Assembly: GCA_030220185.1 (NCBI GenBank)
Contig: JASPKZ010007555.1
Location: 369,001-433,000, forward strand
Length of the DNA stretch: 64,000 nt
Reading direction: 5' to 3'
Source of the DNA: Diploptera punctata
Lineage: Eukaryota > Arthropoda > Insecta > Blattodea > Blaberidae
The position numbers and the translations under genes are program-made. Shown in pieces: positions 19,723 through 30,055 of the stretch. A model generated the notes under the pieces. It searched no databases, was not told where the DNA came from, and saw nothing but the letters and a program-made list of their open reading frames with translations. Within the stretch, counting starts at the first letter, position 1; each line of letters starts with the position of its first letter.

Positions 19723-20937
19723 GTGGATACTTTATTTCGAACTCAAGGGGTAATTTTTAAAAATTCGAATTATCGAAACTTCGAATTAACAAAAGACTTT
19801 ATTTTACATAGTAATGTACACTGAAATAAATTTATTTCATGCAAATACTGCAATAACATGCGTTGTAACTCGCATTTTAATTTCCATATTTTGTCATAAA
19901 ATGTGTAGTCCTTGTAGTTTGACACAAGTTTAAAGCACTTACGTACAAATGTGAATGTTTTGTTAGGCAAGTCCAGTTTCATCCACATTAAAGATGTCTT
20001 TTGATTCATAATTCTTTGTGAAATCAGGTAATCCAAAATCCAATCAGTAGTTGTTTCCCTATTAACTGAAGCACTATCACCGCACACGTTTTTAAACGAA
20101 ATTCCATTTCTTTCCTGAACACCACTGGACCAACCTCCACTTGCTTTAAAATGTTTAATGCCCGGTTCTTCGGCCTTTGCACGCAGTAATCGGCCACTCA
20201 GTGGTATGTTACGATCACTCAATTGTTTGAACCATTTGAACACACTCATCAACTTCAGGAAATTCACCTCCTCTTCTGCGTTTCCTATTTCCACAACTTT
20301 GTAGGTTCCAACTTTTCATTATTTTTTATGTAGGAGGATATATGTAGGACAGTATTCTTAATTCCTTGGCCAATATCACACTTCTTCTTTGTTCCTTTTT
20401 CTACTTCCCTGAGCACTTAAACTTTTTGTTTGCTAATGTTAATCTAGTGCACAATCCGCGTTTCGACATTGTGAATCGAGTCACTTAATATATTCTTACT
20501 GACTGAAGTTATTAACTACTGTAACTGTATGTGTACATGTATACCTGCACTGTGAAAGTTAGGGAGGGTACATGCATTATTCTCAGCTTTTGGGCTATGA
20601 GTGAGGAGGGGTGGGTGTCTATATACTGTACCCGACGACAGAAAGCGATGGACAATACGGTCCAGTTCGCTTGCCATCTAACGGAACTTTAACAATAAGC
20701 AACTAGGGATACGGGCACTAGACGAATTCTTGGGATTTTTCAACAATATTTCAACTTTTATAGAATTCAGATTACTTTTTTTCATTATGAATAAATTGAA
20801 CTGTGACTTCCAATTTTCCAAATGTTGGCTTCAAAGCGTCGAATTAAACATAGATTTTTAACATTATTTTAAATAGGAGTTTCAAGTGAATTGTACTTCT
20901 ATTCGAATCATCGAATGTCGAATTAACCTGTGTACAC
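19723..20937 (-). mobile_element. Tigger/pogo DNA transposon, internally deleted
   Basis: Flanked by TA (19721-19722 and 20938-20939). The ends are imperfect inverted repeats: left GTGGATACTTTATTTCGAA, right complement GTGTACACAGGTTAATTCGA. Repeats of TTCGAAT/CGAATTA lie inward. It holds a partial transposase on the minus strand. It sits exactly between a LINE-C fragment and a Helitron 5' end. Confidence 0.7.
19770..20469 (-). pseudogene. Tigger transposase, N-terminal DNA-binding part
   Basis: The ATG at 20469 opens MSKRGLCTRLTLANKK (psq-type helix-turn-helix start). A frame break follows, and then the 174-codon frame from 20294 carries the CENP-B-type domain: VFKWFKQLSDRNIPLSGRLL, RAKAEEP, FKASGGWSSG, RNGISFKNVCGDSASVN. 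The first catalytic Asp is recognisable near 19990 (FNVDETGL, alternate frame), joined too early to LPNKTF. The rest of the DDE domain is deleted. Confidence 0.75.
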
Positions 20938-21256
20938 TATATAAACGAATGCATGTATGTTTGTCTATCTGTTTGTCCTTTATGCATTACTACACCATTC
21001 ATCCGATTGTGATGGGGATTTTTGCAAAATGTTCAGGAGTTTCCCGGGAAGGCTTTAGACTTTTAGAGAGTTGTAATGCTCATCTCCATCACCCTTAAAT
21101 ATCACCATTTGTACTGAAAAAGTGTTTTCGGAACCTTTTGAATGCTTAAATGACACGCTACAAAAACGATAACATATACACCAAATTAATGTACACAGAA
21201 TTGAATATCTAAAAATAAAAACTCTACAAAAAAGTCCACGACAGCATATGTATATA

Positions 21257-21287
<31 letters not shown>

Positions 21288-21307
21288 TTACAGGGTGTAT
21301 AAAAAAG

Positions 21308-21450
21308 GATGGCGCAAACTTACATGGTTGAAAGTACACGATAATAGAAGCCACAATGTCCCAGTAAACATGGGTCCGCAAACGAGTCGTTTGCGAGATA
21401 ATTACGAATGTATGGTTACAAGCCGCCACTGACTTCATTGTAAACATCGT
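21308..21450. repeat. mariner left terminal inverted repeat
   Basis: Pairs with 22798-22940. It is much longer than the 20-35 bp usual for mariner. Confidence 0.8.
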
Positions 21451-21623
21451 CCTAGTTAGTACACATTAATTTGAATTTAGGCTTTACTATTAATTTTTCA
21501 TCTCATTTAGTTCTCATTTCACAGTTCACTTCACTTATGGGTTACCTGTTAAATGAGGTGTTCGAAGTGTATTCATTGCATCTGGATGCAATACTGTGCT
21601 CGTCTCTGCAATGAATGTCGAAT

Positions 21624-22619
21624 TCATCCGAAAAACCCTGGATCATTTCTGAATTCTTGACAAGCATGTACAACTCTCTGCTCCAGTTCTTCAACCGTGT
21701 TAACGGGTGTGCTGTACACTTCGCTTTTGAGGTGACCCCAGACACTAAAATCCGAAGGATTTAGATCAGGTGATCTTGGAGGCCAAGGTACAGATCCGCC
21801 TCGATCTATCCATCTTTGGCCGTATCTGCGCGTTAGATGCCGTCTCACAGCAGCAGCAAAATGTGCCGGAGCTCCATCATGCATGTACCACAGACTCCGA
21901 CGTTGCTGAAGGGGAACATCCTCAGGCAATCCTGGAAGATGACGCCGCAGAAGCCTAAGATACCTCCGTCCATTAAGTTTTCGTGGAAGAATGTGTGGCC
22001 CAATGAGATGATCACCTAGTACCCCTAACCACACATTCAGTGAGAAACGTGCTGATGTGACTCATGAACAGCATGTGGGTTTAGTTCACACCAAAAATGT
22101 GTATTATGATAATTAAAAACACCATCGCGTGTGAATCCTGCTTCGTCTGTAAATAAAATGTTACGTACGAAACGAGGGTTGACTACAGCCTGTTGTTACA
22201 TCCACTGACAAAACATCACTCTAGGATCAAAGTCCGCATCATTGAGACACTGAACTCGTTGGAGGTGGTAAGGGTACAGTTAATTGCTCTGTAAAATTCT
22301 CCATACACTACTGCGGCTTAGTACAGGCACTTGTGTGGCAATTCTTCTCGTCGAGATTCCTGGAGAGAGCTGTACTGCTTCCAACACGATATCCTCAACC
22401 TCAGGCGTAATGCCAGCAGGCCTACCTACTGCTCTGCCATGTGCAAAACCCCCATTTTCTCTCAGGCGCTGATTGACCCTTGTAAATATACTGACTTTCG
22501 GGGTGTCTTCGATCAGGATATGTTTCTTGGTACAAGCGTGCAGCCTCCCGTGCATTGTCATTAGCCCTACCGTACATGAAATGCATATCCGCATACTCTT
22601 CGTTACTGTAAGGTTCCAT
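21624..22619 (-). pseudogene. mariner transposase (DD41D-type)
   Basis: The ATG at 22619 begins MEPYSNEEYADMHFMYGRA, an N-terminal helix-turn-helix. A frameshift near 22500 leads to VNQRLRENGGFAHGRAVGRP and TRRIATQVPVLSRSSVWRIL, the second HTH. The catalytic part has FTDEAGFTRDG (first Asp, about 22130), MHDGAPAHF (second) and SPDLNPSDF (third). I count 41 residues between the second and third Asp, the DD41D spacing. All three Asp survive although the frame is broken. Confidence 0.85.
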
Positions 22620-22797
22620 TACAACTACAACACAGCACAAGTGACACTCCTCAGACGAGACTAATACCTTTTGAGACTGTGTACTGTATACGTCCTGTAC
22701 GTTCTGCGTGAATGGTTTAATTACAACTACCTCTCGGCAATGTTCAGTTTTGTAAACAAAGAACAAGTGCGCAAGAAGTAAACCGTACGATTTTACA

Positions 22798-22940
22798 AAC
22801 AATGACGTCAGTGGCGGCTTCTAATCATACATTCGTAATTATCTCGCAAAAGGCTCGTTTGCGGACCCATGTTTATTGCGACATTTTTGCTTCTATTATC
22901 GTGTACTTTCAACCATGTAAGTTTGCGCCATCCATTTTTA
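22798..22940. repeat. mariner right terminal inverted repeat
   Basis: Reverse complement of 21308-21450 with few mismatches. Confidence 0.8.
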
Positions 22941-23222
22941 TCTTTCAGCATCATTGATGCCAAGATGATCAGGATGACTAGATTTCCGGGCTAGCGTAGC
23001 AGCGCATGGCGGGCATTCTTTTACGGATAACTCACAATAACCATTTTGTCTTTCAGCTCATTTATGCGAAGAGTAGATTCCCGGGCAACGCCGGATAATC
23101 AGCACGGGGTATCTAAAATTAATTATGATATAAATTTATAATTGCTTTTACTTATTCGACTAAACATAGAAACACGTTTATTTTAATTAGGCGTAAGCAG
23201 CGCACGCCGGGTATTAGCTAGT

Positions 23223-23685
23223 GTGTAATAAAGCACATGTTACGTACAAATACTTTTGTTTATAAACATTCACTTAATTAAAACTTTAATATTTATATTT
23301 ACATTTTAAATAATATCATCAATAGTAATCTAACAAGAGGTTGTGTTTTTCTGAAAAAAATCACTAGCGACGAAGCATATCTATACTGTTAAATCTCTTT
23401 GGGAAAACTCAATAACAGATGATTGTATGAGAAATAACTTTTAACAATAATGCAGATTCATTAATACAACATTTAATAATTTTTATAGCAACAGAACTGG
23501 CCTTTTTATTTATTTTTTTATTTTTGAAGCTGTTTTGTTTTGGCATTTCATATCGATCGTACATTGTTGAATTATAAGTTCATTTTCGGAGATATCTCAT
23601 TACGAATGTTAAATGTGAAATTATGTACTCCGATTTTACTTCCGGACGGTTGTATAGTTATATATAGCATATATTTACTGTTAAA
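23223..23685. other. Flank with half of a local duplication
   Basis: No gene. 23375-23466 (GCATATCTATACTGTTAAAT onward) recurs at 27624-27708 after the LINE. The last 12 bases (TTTACTGTTAAA, 23674-23685) are the LINE's left target duplication. Confidence 0.6.
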
Positions 23686-23816
23686 GGGTGGATCAGACTC
23701 CGTAGCTGTGGAGGAAGCAACTGATCTAAGGGACGGAAACCATAAAATCAAATGATCTGGTCCTCCAGGTTGGGGGTTTGGCGTTAGGCTAGCTCCCTAG
23801 TACAGTAAAAGAAAAC

Positions 23817-24230
23817 ATGCTTGTAAATTTCAAAGAATCAGCCGGACAGTCTAATAGGAAACGACACAAGCGAGTCAAATGGTACATGAATAAAATAGGG
23901 ACATGGAATGTAATGACGTTGCTAAAAGCTGGCAAAATGCAAGAATTGGCAGAACAACTTAGTATAGTAAAATTAGATATTGTTGCATTACAAGAAATAA
24001 GGTGGAATGGAAATGGCATAATTAACGAAAAAGATTATACAATATTTTATAGTGGAGCAACAACAAGAACCGGCCAGGCTGGAACTGGCTTCTTTGTTAA
24101 AAAGCAGATTTTACATACAGTAATTGATTTTAAACCATATAACACAAGAATCTGCAAATTAAGAATTCAAAGTAAATATAACAAAATTACTCTCATTAAT
24201 ACTTATGCACCAACAGAAGAAAAATGTAAC
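23817..24230 (+). pseudogene. LINE-B endonuclease, N-terminal half
   Basis: Apurinic-type (EEP) endonuclease, which nicks the target site. Visible motifs are IGTWNVMTLLKAGKMQEL (GTWNV start), LDIVALQEIRW (catalytic Glu), GQAGTGFFV and LINTYAPTEE. These are the standard blocks of LINE endonucleases. The protein is cut off by the inserted repeat just after APTEEKC. Confidence 0.85.
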
Positions 24231-25440
24231 GGGAACGTAGGGGTGTAATGAGGTGAACACTCAGGGTTGTGGATTTTCACCGTGTACAATTAAGGAGGCT
24301 TTCCAAGACATACACTGATGTCAATATAATATATATTTATTACTAAAGTGTAGCACAATGGGCGATCAGTTATTACACTGTTCACATACACTATCCTGAG
24401 TATGGATATATTATGGTATTTCGGTATTATTACTTCGGAAATTACAGGTGCTAATAGCGGTCAACACCGGACCGATTTCATTAATATTGTGGCGAATCTA
24501 TCGCGTTTTAACTTTTAATTAATAACTGGTCTTCACTCGACCTGTTCAACTATATTCTGTGGATATAACACACAAATATGAAAGGATCGCTTGTAATGCC
24601 ATCAGCACACTGATGCTTTTAAGATGAACTTTAAATGACCGCTACTTTCCGGCCTAACACTTTTTTAAGCGGTTAATAGGTCGTTTGCCTGCGACCGGTG
24701 ATATATGGGTCCGCACTGCCGCGGGACTTGACCAATTGACCCCTGCGCGGGCGTCTTACGTACTGTAATCTTTCATTATTTGGAATATATCCATACTCCT
24801 TCTTAAGAACACAATTTTCAAAACCAATATTCTCATTGGCTGGAACATACAATTAATATATATAAAAAACGCCCTTAATATCTACTCTAATTGAATATGA
24901 ATTCCCCACTCTACTTAAACATGAATCTCGGGGAAGTCATTGGTCCCGTATTTCCAGGGTGTGATTTTCACACGTCTATGAGTAGTTAGGCTAACTACAA
25001 TAGTTAGCTAACGATGCCGGAAATCGGTCATTAATTTAAGCAAAAAAAAAAAAAAAAAACAGATGGACATAGATTTTTGCTACTGTCTCCATCTCATAAG
25101 GGAGTTTGTGATCCCCAACACCGACGACTGACCGTCATTTATCTTAAGGGACGGGTGACTTCTATAGCCGGACAAGGGACATTTCCTAGTCTCAAGCAGC
25201 GAGACCTTTTTACAAAAGAACAATTCGCTCTGGCTGTAAAACAATTTAAGCTACACATGTGTTGGTTTTAAACTTGAGATACAAAGACAGAAATGTCTTC
25301 TTTGATATTTATTCAAGCTTAACAAATTAAGTAAAAGGTTCTCACGAGACCTTTTGGACATTGTAACCACATATTAGTTGGGCCCGTTTACACGTGTTTG
25401 ATAAGAAAAATTAATTAGTACCGGTACGAATAATATTGCT
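24231..25440. mobile_element. Repeat G copy 1: LTR-like, inserted in LINE-B
   Basis: The insertion splits the endonuclease frame. A second copy lies at 39045-40168; shared blocks include GTGGCGAATCTATCGCGTTT, GCACACTGATGCTTTTAA and CCGGACAAGGGACATT. It has no coding capacity. A CCAAT-like ATTGGCT at 24836-24842 is followed by TATATATAAAAAACGCC at 24859-24875, a promoter-like arrangement kept in copy 2. A solo LTR or a non-autonomous element is possible. An 18-A run lies at 25045-25062. Confidence 0.6.
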
Positions 25441-25442
25441 AC

Positions 25443-25800
25443 AAAAAACAAGAGAAAGAGGAATTACAAAATGTAATTAAAGAAATACCAAAAAGTGATA
25501 CTGTAATAGTATTAGGACATATGAATGCTCAAATAGGAAAAGAAGAATGTTTTAAAACAGTAACAGGACAACATACGACCCATGAAACAACAAATACAAA
25601 TGGTGAAATGTTATACCATTTTGCAATACAAAACAACCTAAAAATTATGAGTACCCATTTCCAACATAAAGCAACATGGATTTCTCCAGATCATAACATA
25701 ATGAATCAGATACATCATGTATTGTGATTATCAGAAGCAAATATGACTTAATTGAAGATGTCAGAACATTAAGAGGACTTAATATCGACTCAGATCATTT
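25443..25800 (+). pseudogene. LINE-B endonuclease, C-terminal half
   Basis: It resumes directly after the insertion with KQEKEELQNVIKEIP and SDTVIVLGHMNAQIGKE (LGDFNA block, Asp changed to His), then HKATWISPDHNIMNQI and, after a frameshift at about 25725, GLNIDSDHFL (catalytic SDH). Confidence 0.75.
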
Positions 25801-25913
25801 TCTAGATAGGATAATTTTTAAGCAATCATTGCCCGCAAAATACAAGAAGAAATATGAACAAACATTTAAATGGAATAAACAAAATTTACAAAATAGCGAT
25901 ACATTAAAACAGG

Positions 25914-26426
25914 TTGACAACACAAGCTTCAAATGAGACCGCCTTTACAACCTCCGAAGAAATAGAACCACCAAACTTTAATGAAATCTGTCATATAATA
26001 AATAAATTAAAAAATAAGAAAGCACCGGGCCCAGATAATATCCCACCAGAACTAATACAATTCTGTGGAAGAACATTAAAACAAAGACTATTCAATTTAA
26101 TTCAAGAAATTTGGAATGAATGTAAGTTGCCTGAAGAATGGAAAGAGGGTTTAATTTACCCTGTACACAAGAAAGGTGATAGAATGACATCTGCCAACTA
26201 CAGACCAATAACTCTTCTGAACATAGCTTATAAAATGTTTGCCATATTACTCAATAAAAGATTGATTGAAAAAATACATAGCAATCGTGAAGACTATCAA
26301 ATGGGCTCCAGAGAAAGCAGATCAACGAAAGACAGTACATTCATTGTAAAGCAAATTTTTGAAAACTGTTATGAACACAAAGTAGATCTGCATAAATATT
26401 TATATAGATTACACACAAGCTTTTGA
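25914..26426 (+). pseudogene. LINE-B reverse transcriptase, fingers
   Basis: It reads NKLKNKKAPGPDNIPPELIQ, LPEEWKEGLIYPVHKKGD and NYRPITLLNIAYKMFAILL, the RT 0-2 motifs of LINE RTs. The ATG at 25914 is only the first in-frame one. The frame breaks just before motif A, which appears in the next frame as YTQAFDSVNRKQI. Confidence 0.8.
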
Positions 26427-27052
26427 TTCTGTCAATAGAAAACAAATAATTGAATGCCTTAATTATTATCAAGTACCACACAAATTAATTCAGTTGATAT
26501 CCCTAACTTTAATAGATACAACTGCTAAAGTGAAAATCAACAATAAACTAAGTCAAAGTTTCAGTATTTAATCAGGAGTCAAACAAGGAGACCCCCTCTC
26601 AGCTACCTCATTCGGCTTAATCATTGATTATATGTATTTAAGAAAGTGGAATTAAGGGGAAGTATTACAACAAAACTTAAACAATGTATAGCTTATGCAG
26701 ATGATATACTGTTTACAGCAAGAACCAGACAAGCGTTATGTGAAATTTCACAAAATTGAAAGAGGAATCTAAAAAATTTGGTCTGATATAAATCAAGAGA
26801 AAACAAAATATATAAAATGTAATCAAAATAGAAAATCTGAAAATCTACAAATTAACACAGTAGAATCATTTAAATACTTAGGCACCAAAGTAAATGGACG
26901 TAATACATTAGAAGAGGAAATTAAAGAAGATTGGTAAATGGGAATAAAGCTTATTTTGCATATAGAACCTTATTTAAAAGCAAATTAATATAAATAACTG
27001 CAAAAAATAAGGTTATACAAAACACTCATTAGACCAGTAGTTATTGCTCGGG
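26427..27052 (+). pseudogene. LINE-B reverse transcriptase, palm and thumb (broken)
   Basis: FDSVNRKQIIECLNYYQVPH, SGVKQGDPLSATSFGLIIDY (motif B) and CIAYADDILFTARTRQAL (motif C, YADD intact) occur with stops and shifts between them. It ends at TLIRPVV, where a short insertion starts. Confidence 0.75.
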
Positions 27053-27177
27053 ACCCAGCTTCGTGTGTCTGAAAGGAATTTGCTGACTCAACTGTTAGTA
27101 TATGAGAAGCATAGAAGTGTACCTCCTCCCACTCCCCACACTTCTCCCCGCAAACACACAGAGCTTGGTCTCGAGCT
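27053..27177. other. Short insertion in LINE-B
   Basis: About 125 bp with pyrimidine-rich CTCCTCCCACTCCCCACACT separates RPVV from YACETRVLKE, which are adjacent in related LINEs. No copy is seen elsewhere in the window. Confidence 0.5.
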
Positions 27178-27600
27178 GTACATATGCTTGTGAAACTCGG
27201 GTCCTAAAAGAAACAATAAAACAGAAATTATTAATTTTTGAAAGGACAATTTTAAGAAGAATATTTGGACCAAAGAGAGGAACTGATAACTGTTCGAGAA
27301 TCAAAGCAAATAACGAACTAAACAAATTAATAAAAAATCAGAACACAGTAAACCATATAAGATCCCTCAGAATTGGTAGGCTTGGACATTTGATAAGAAT
27401 GGATGGTAACAGAGACTGATCAAAAGACTCTACAAATGGAAACCTATAGGGAGGCAGAGCTGTAGGAAGACCGAAGATCAGATGGGAGGATGGCACAATG
27501 AACGATCTAAGGAAAATGAAAGTAACTAAATTGAATATGGCAAGAGACAGATTGGCATGGAGGAGGATTGTTGAGAAGGCCAAAACTTTCACTTTTGAAG
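27178..27600 (+). pseudogene. LINE-B C-terminal region
   Basis: YACETRVLKETIKQKLLIFE, RTILRRIFGPKRGTDN and LRIGRLGHLIRMDGNRD, then in other frames GRPKIRWED-like sequence and ATG repeats. This is the usual C-terminus of RTE-like LINEs. Confidence 0.75.
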
Positions 27601-27623
27601 TTGTGCCTTATGATGATGATGTC

Positions 27624-27708
27624 TTTACTGTTAAATCTCTTTGAGCTTGGGAAAAATCAATAACTGATGATCGTATGAGAAATAACTATTAACAGTAATG
27701 CAGATTCA
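27624..27708. repeat. Local duplication, second half, beyond the LINE
   Basis: Matches 23388-23466 (CTGTTAAATCTCTTTG, GTATGAGAAATAACT, AATGCAGATTCATTA). It is followed by a (GT)n run at 27715-27738. Confidence 0.7.
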
Positions 27709-27746
27709 TTATACTGTGTGTGTGTGTGTGTGTGTGTTTATATATA

Positions 27747-28058
27747 TCCACAGTAATTCTGCCCGAGGGTAGGTCTTTCACTGCAATAATAGCATTTTTA
27801 TGCTATGCTTTGCAGCTCTATTAGGGAATTGTAGGTGTGGTAGCTTCCCGTTGCTTTCCACACCGGTGAAGGATGATAATGATAAGGATGATGATGATGA
27901 TGACCATATGATTTCGGGGACCGTTAGGGCCTTAAAGTTTTCCTGACATTTGTCTTACAAGTGAGGATAAACCTCACCCAGAAAAACTGTCCCGACCGGG
28001 ATCGAACCCGGGCCCGCTGCGTTAAGGCAGCACGCTACCTCGAGACCACAGCGGTGGA
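27747..28058 (-). mobile_element. SINE-1 copy, full length
   Basis: It carries the complement of the TCCACCGCTGTGG head at 28058, the B-box complement GGGATCGAACCCGG, the full body, and an expanded (GAT)n run at 27870-27902. Confidence 0.9.
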
Positions 28059-28068
28059 CACACACACG

Positions 28069-28125
<57 letters not shown>
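28059..28125. repeat. (CA)n/(TA)n compound microsatellite
   Basis: ACACACACGCAC followed by about 50 bp of TA, adjoining the SINE-1 head. Confidence 0.95.
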
Positions 28126-28549
28126 CCTAGGTATAATAAGAGGCATTTGGCAAAATTTGTCTGCTTTGAATTGTAGTGCTTATGATCTGAGTTCTTAAAG
28201 ACGATTAGTAAATAAAATACTGCTATCACCACCAATGTTCGGATTGGGAATTTTCCAAAGTTTTCTCTGTCATTAAGACAAAGGCTGGGTAAAAATTTTA
28301 TTACCAGAGGCCATGAAGATTGTCATTTCATAATATAGTACCGCGATATCATTGATAATAAATCAATGAACGACTACAGACTTAGTGGATACGTTTGCTA
28401 AGGAAAAAATATGTGTGGGAGAGTTTAATTTACAGAGGCTGTGACCCGACTTACATTGTGTAGGTAGTGCCAGATGTGATAATACGCTTCTATAGAAAAA
28501 ACATACCACAAACACAATTGGAACTCCATTCCGTGAAAGGCCTGACTTA
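28126..28549. other. No gene recognised
   Basis: AT-rich. The later part may hold eroded SINE-2, but the match is too weak to call. Confidence 0.35.
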
Positions 28550-28695
28550 GCACCGGCTGTCGACAATCACATCCACGTGTGTCAATTACCGATTGACTTT
28601 TAGTCATAATAGGTATCGTGTCCCCAACTGGCTGGTTTTCTCAACCTAGAATTGTTATTTATTGTGGCTACTCAAATTATTCATGATGCTGAGCG
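28550..28695 (-). mobile_element. SINE-2 remnant
   Basis: CACATCCACGTGTGTCAATT and CTGGTTTTCTCAACCTAGA match the 28775-29094 copy. Only the 3' body is left. Confidence 0.5.
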
Positions 28696-28774
28696 GATAA
28701 AGTATATTATTATTTATTCAGATTAATTACTTCGCATTATAATTAATTTTAATTCCTAAATAAAAAAACTCCTG

Positions 28775-29094
28775 GCGCGACAGGCCTACAAGGCCCTTAG
28801 CCTACCAGCCGGCTGCTGGCCTCACATCCACATGTGTCAATCACAGAGGTAGATGATAATCAGCCAGTGTAGGGGTGACATGTGGTCAGCATGTCGAGTC
28901 CCCCAGCCGTTATAGCTGGTTTCCTCAACCTGGATCCGCTACTTATTGTAGCTACCCAAATGCATCACGATGCTGGGTGGGCACCGGTCCCATACTGGCC
29001 GAAATACCATGGGAAAATTTCTTCCCCCATGGAGACTTGAACCAGCGCAAGTCCCGTAGCTCTGCGCCAAGGCTTCCTGCCTTAACCACCTACA
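28775..29094 (-). mobile_element. SINE-2 copy, longest
   Basis: The minus-strand head has a B box complement (GGAGACTTGAACC); the body includes CACCGGTCCCATACTGGCCG and CATCACGATGCTGGGTGGG. The tRNA head ends at the CTTAACCACCT boundary, where a SINE-1 3' half begins. Confidence 0.75.
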
Positions 29095-29099
29095 ATATT

Positions 29100-29275
29100 A
29101 TGATCATTAATCTATCATCTGGCCATTATCATCATCATCCTTATCATTATCATCATCCTCGGTGTGTAAAGCAACGGGTAGCTACAGCACCTATAATTCC
29201 CTAGTAAAACTGCAAAGCATATCATGAAAATGCTCTGATTGCAGTGAAGCACCTACCTTAGTGCAGAACACTATA
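29100..29275 (+). mobile_element. SINE-1 3' half
   Basis: Body and 3' end only: TGGCCATTATCATCATC, GTGTAAAGCAACGGGTAGCT, AATTCCCTAGTAAAACTG. The tRNA head is replaced by the end of a SINE-2. Confidence 0.7.
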
Positions 29276-29369
29276 GAATAGAATATGAAGATTAAGAAGG
29301 GATATGTGTATATTGCCGGTGCTACTATAACTTATGGTTTGCATTCATGGTCACTGACCAAAAAAAGTA

Positions 29370-29700
29370 ATGAACCTTCTTCTACTTCTTCTTCTTCACG
29401 GTTTAGGCTTATTTACTAGCCTGTTCCGGCTCCAAGTTGCTGCTCTTTCCATCTTTTCTTTAGTCTTCCCAAACTACTTCTTCCGCGTAGTGAATAGTTG
29501 TATGCTGCTTTTGGTATTCTATTCTCAGTCATCCTTGCCAAGTGTTCTTTCCAGTTTGTTCTGCATTTCTCTATTGTCGTGTTGGAATTCCTCTACTTTT
29601 AGTTGTCTTATTTCTGTGTTATTTTTTTGTCTGTTCTTTGATATCCTGCTATTGGTCTGAGGAATCTCATTTCAGTAATTAACCACGATACAAATCTGCC
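29370..29700 (-). pseudogene. LINE-B-related C-terminal fragment with (GAA)n tail
   Basis: The minus strand reads MRFLRPIAGYQRTDKK near 29690, then ELKVEEFQ, RNRLVNKPKP in shifted frames, with the tail GAAGAAGAAGAAGTAGAAG at about 29395-29377. The 96-codon plus-strand frame here is its shadow. Confidence 0.6.
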
Positions 29701-30055
29701 AGAGGAAAATAGAACGGAAGCTACTGAACATCAGTGTAGAAACTGGGTAAGGAACGAAGACATCCTCAGGTCCACAAATCTGAATCACGCAGCGAAAATA
29801 GCGTTATATTTAAAATGGAGTTGGGGTTGACATGCTCAGAATGGGCCCCAGAAATGGAGGTAAGCAGTGATCATGTGGGGACCTAGGTCAGAAAATAGGA
29901 GTTCGGGGATGCAAAGGATGCGTTTTCAAATGTTATGTAGGGATCGTGTGGTCTAGAATAGCAGCAGATAGAGAAAAGTGGAAGGAAGCTCTAAACATTG
30001 AGAGACCTGTGGAAGAAATCTTTAGTGCCACGGAATTGGCTGGTGTTTTTCGATT
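29700..30055 (+). pseudogene. LINE C-terminal fragment, divergent family
   Basis: Plus strand, mixed frames: RKIERKLLNISVETG, RNEDILRSTNLNHAAKIALY and IAADREKWKEAL. The order of RNEDIR, LKW.W, and a terminal 'DR.KW' resembles the C-termini of other insect LINEs. No RT core is present. Confidence 0.5.

Larger units (their letters stand above)
21291..22945 (-). mobile_element. mariner-like (DD41D-type) transposon
   Basis: The left end is TA followed by CAGGGTGTATAAAAAAGGAT. The long terminal inverted repeats, 21308-21450 and 22798-22940, match over about 143 bp with a handful of differences (for example GGATGGCGCAAACTTACATG on both ends). The outermost bases of the right end (about 22945) no longer match the left CAGGGTGT, so the second TA is not clear. 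One transposase gene lies inside on the minus strand. Confidence 0.8.
20938..23222 (+). mobile_element. Helitron (non-autonomous) containing a mariner
   Basis: The left end TATATAAACGAATGCATG followed by TTTGTCTATCTGTTTGTCC, and the CACCATTCATCCGATTGTGA phrase, are typical of insect Helitron 5' regions. The right end GCGCACGCCGGGTATTAGCTAGT has the GC-rich block plus CTAG-T. Removing the mariner (21291-22945) leaves about 630 bp with no Rep/helicase. Confidence 0.6.
23686..27623 (+). mobile_element. LINE-B copy (RTE-like), disrupted, with 12-bp target duplication
   Basis: It starts GGGTGGATCAGACTCCGTAG and ends in an ATGATGATG tail. TTTACTGTTAAA flanks it at 23674-23685 and 27624-27635. The 5' leader, endonuclease, RT and C-terminus are present. 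It is interrupted by a 1.2-kb repeat (24231-25440) and a roughly 125-bp insertion (27053-27177). Without these it is about 2.6 kb. Confidence 0.85.
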
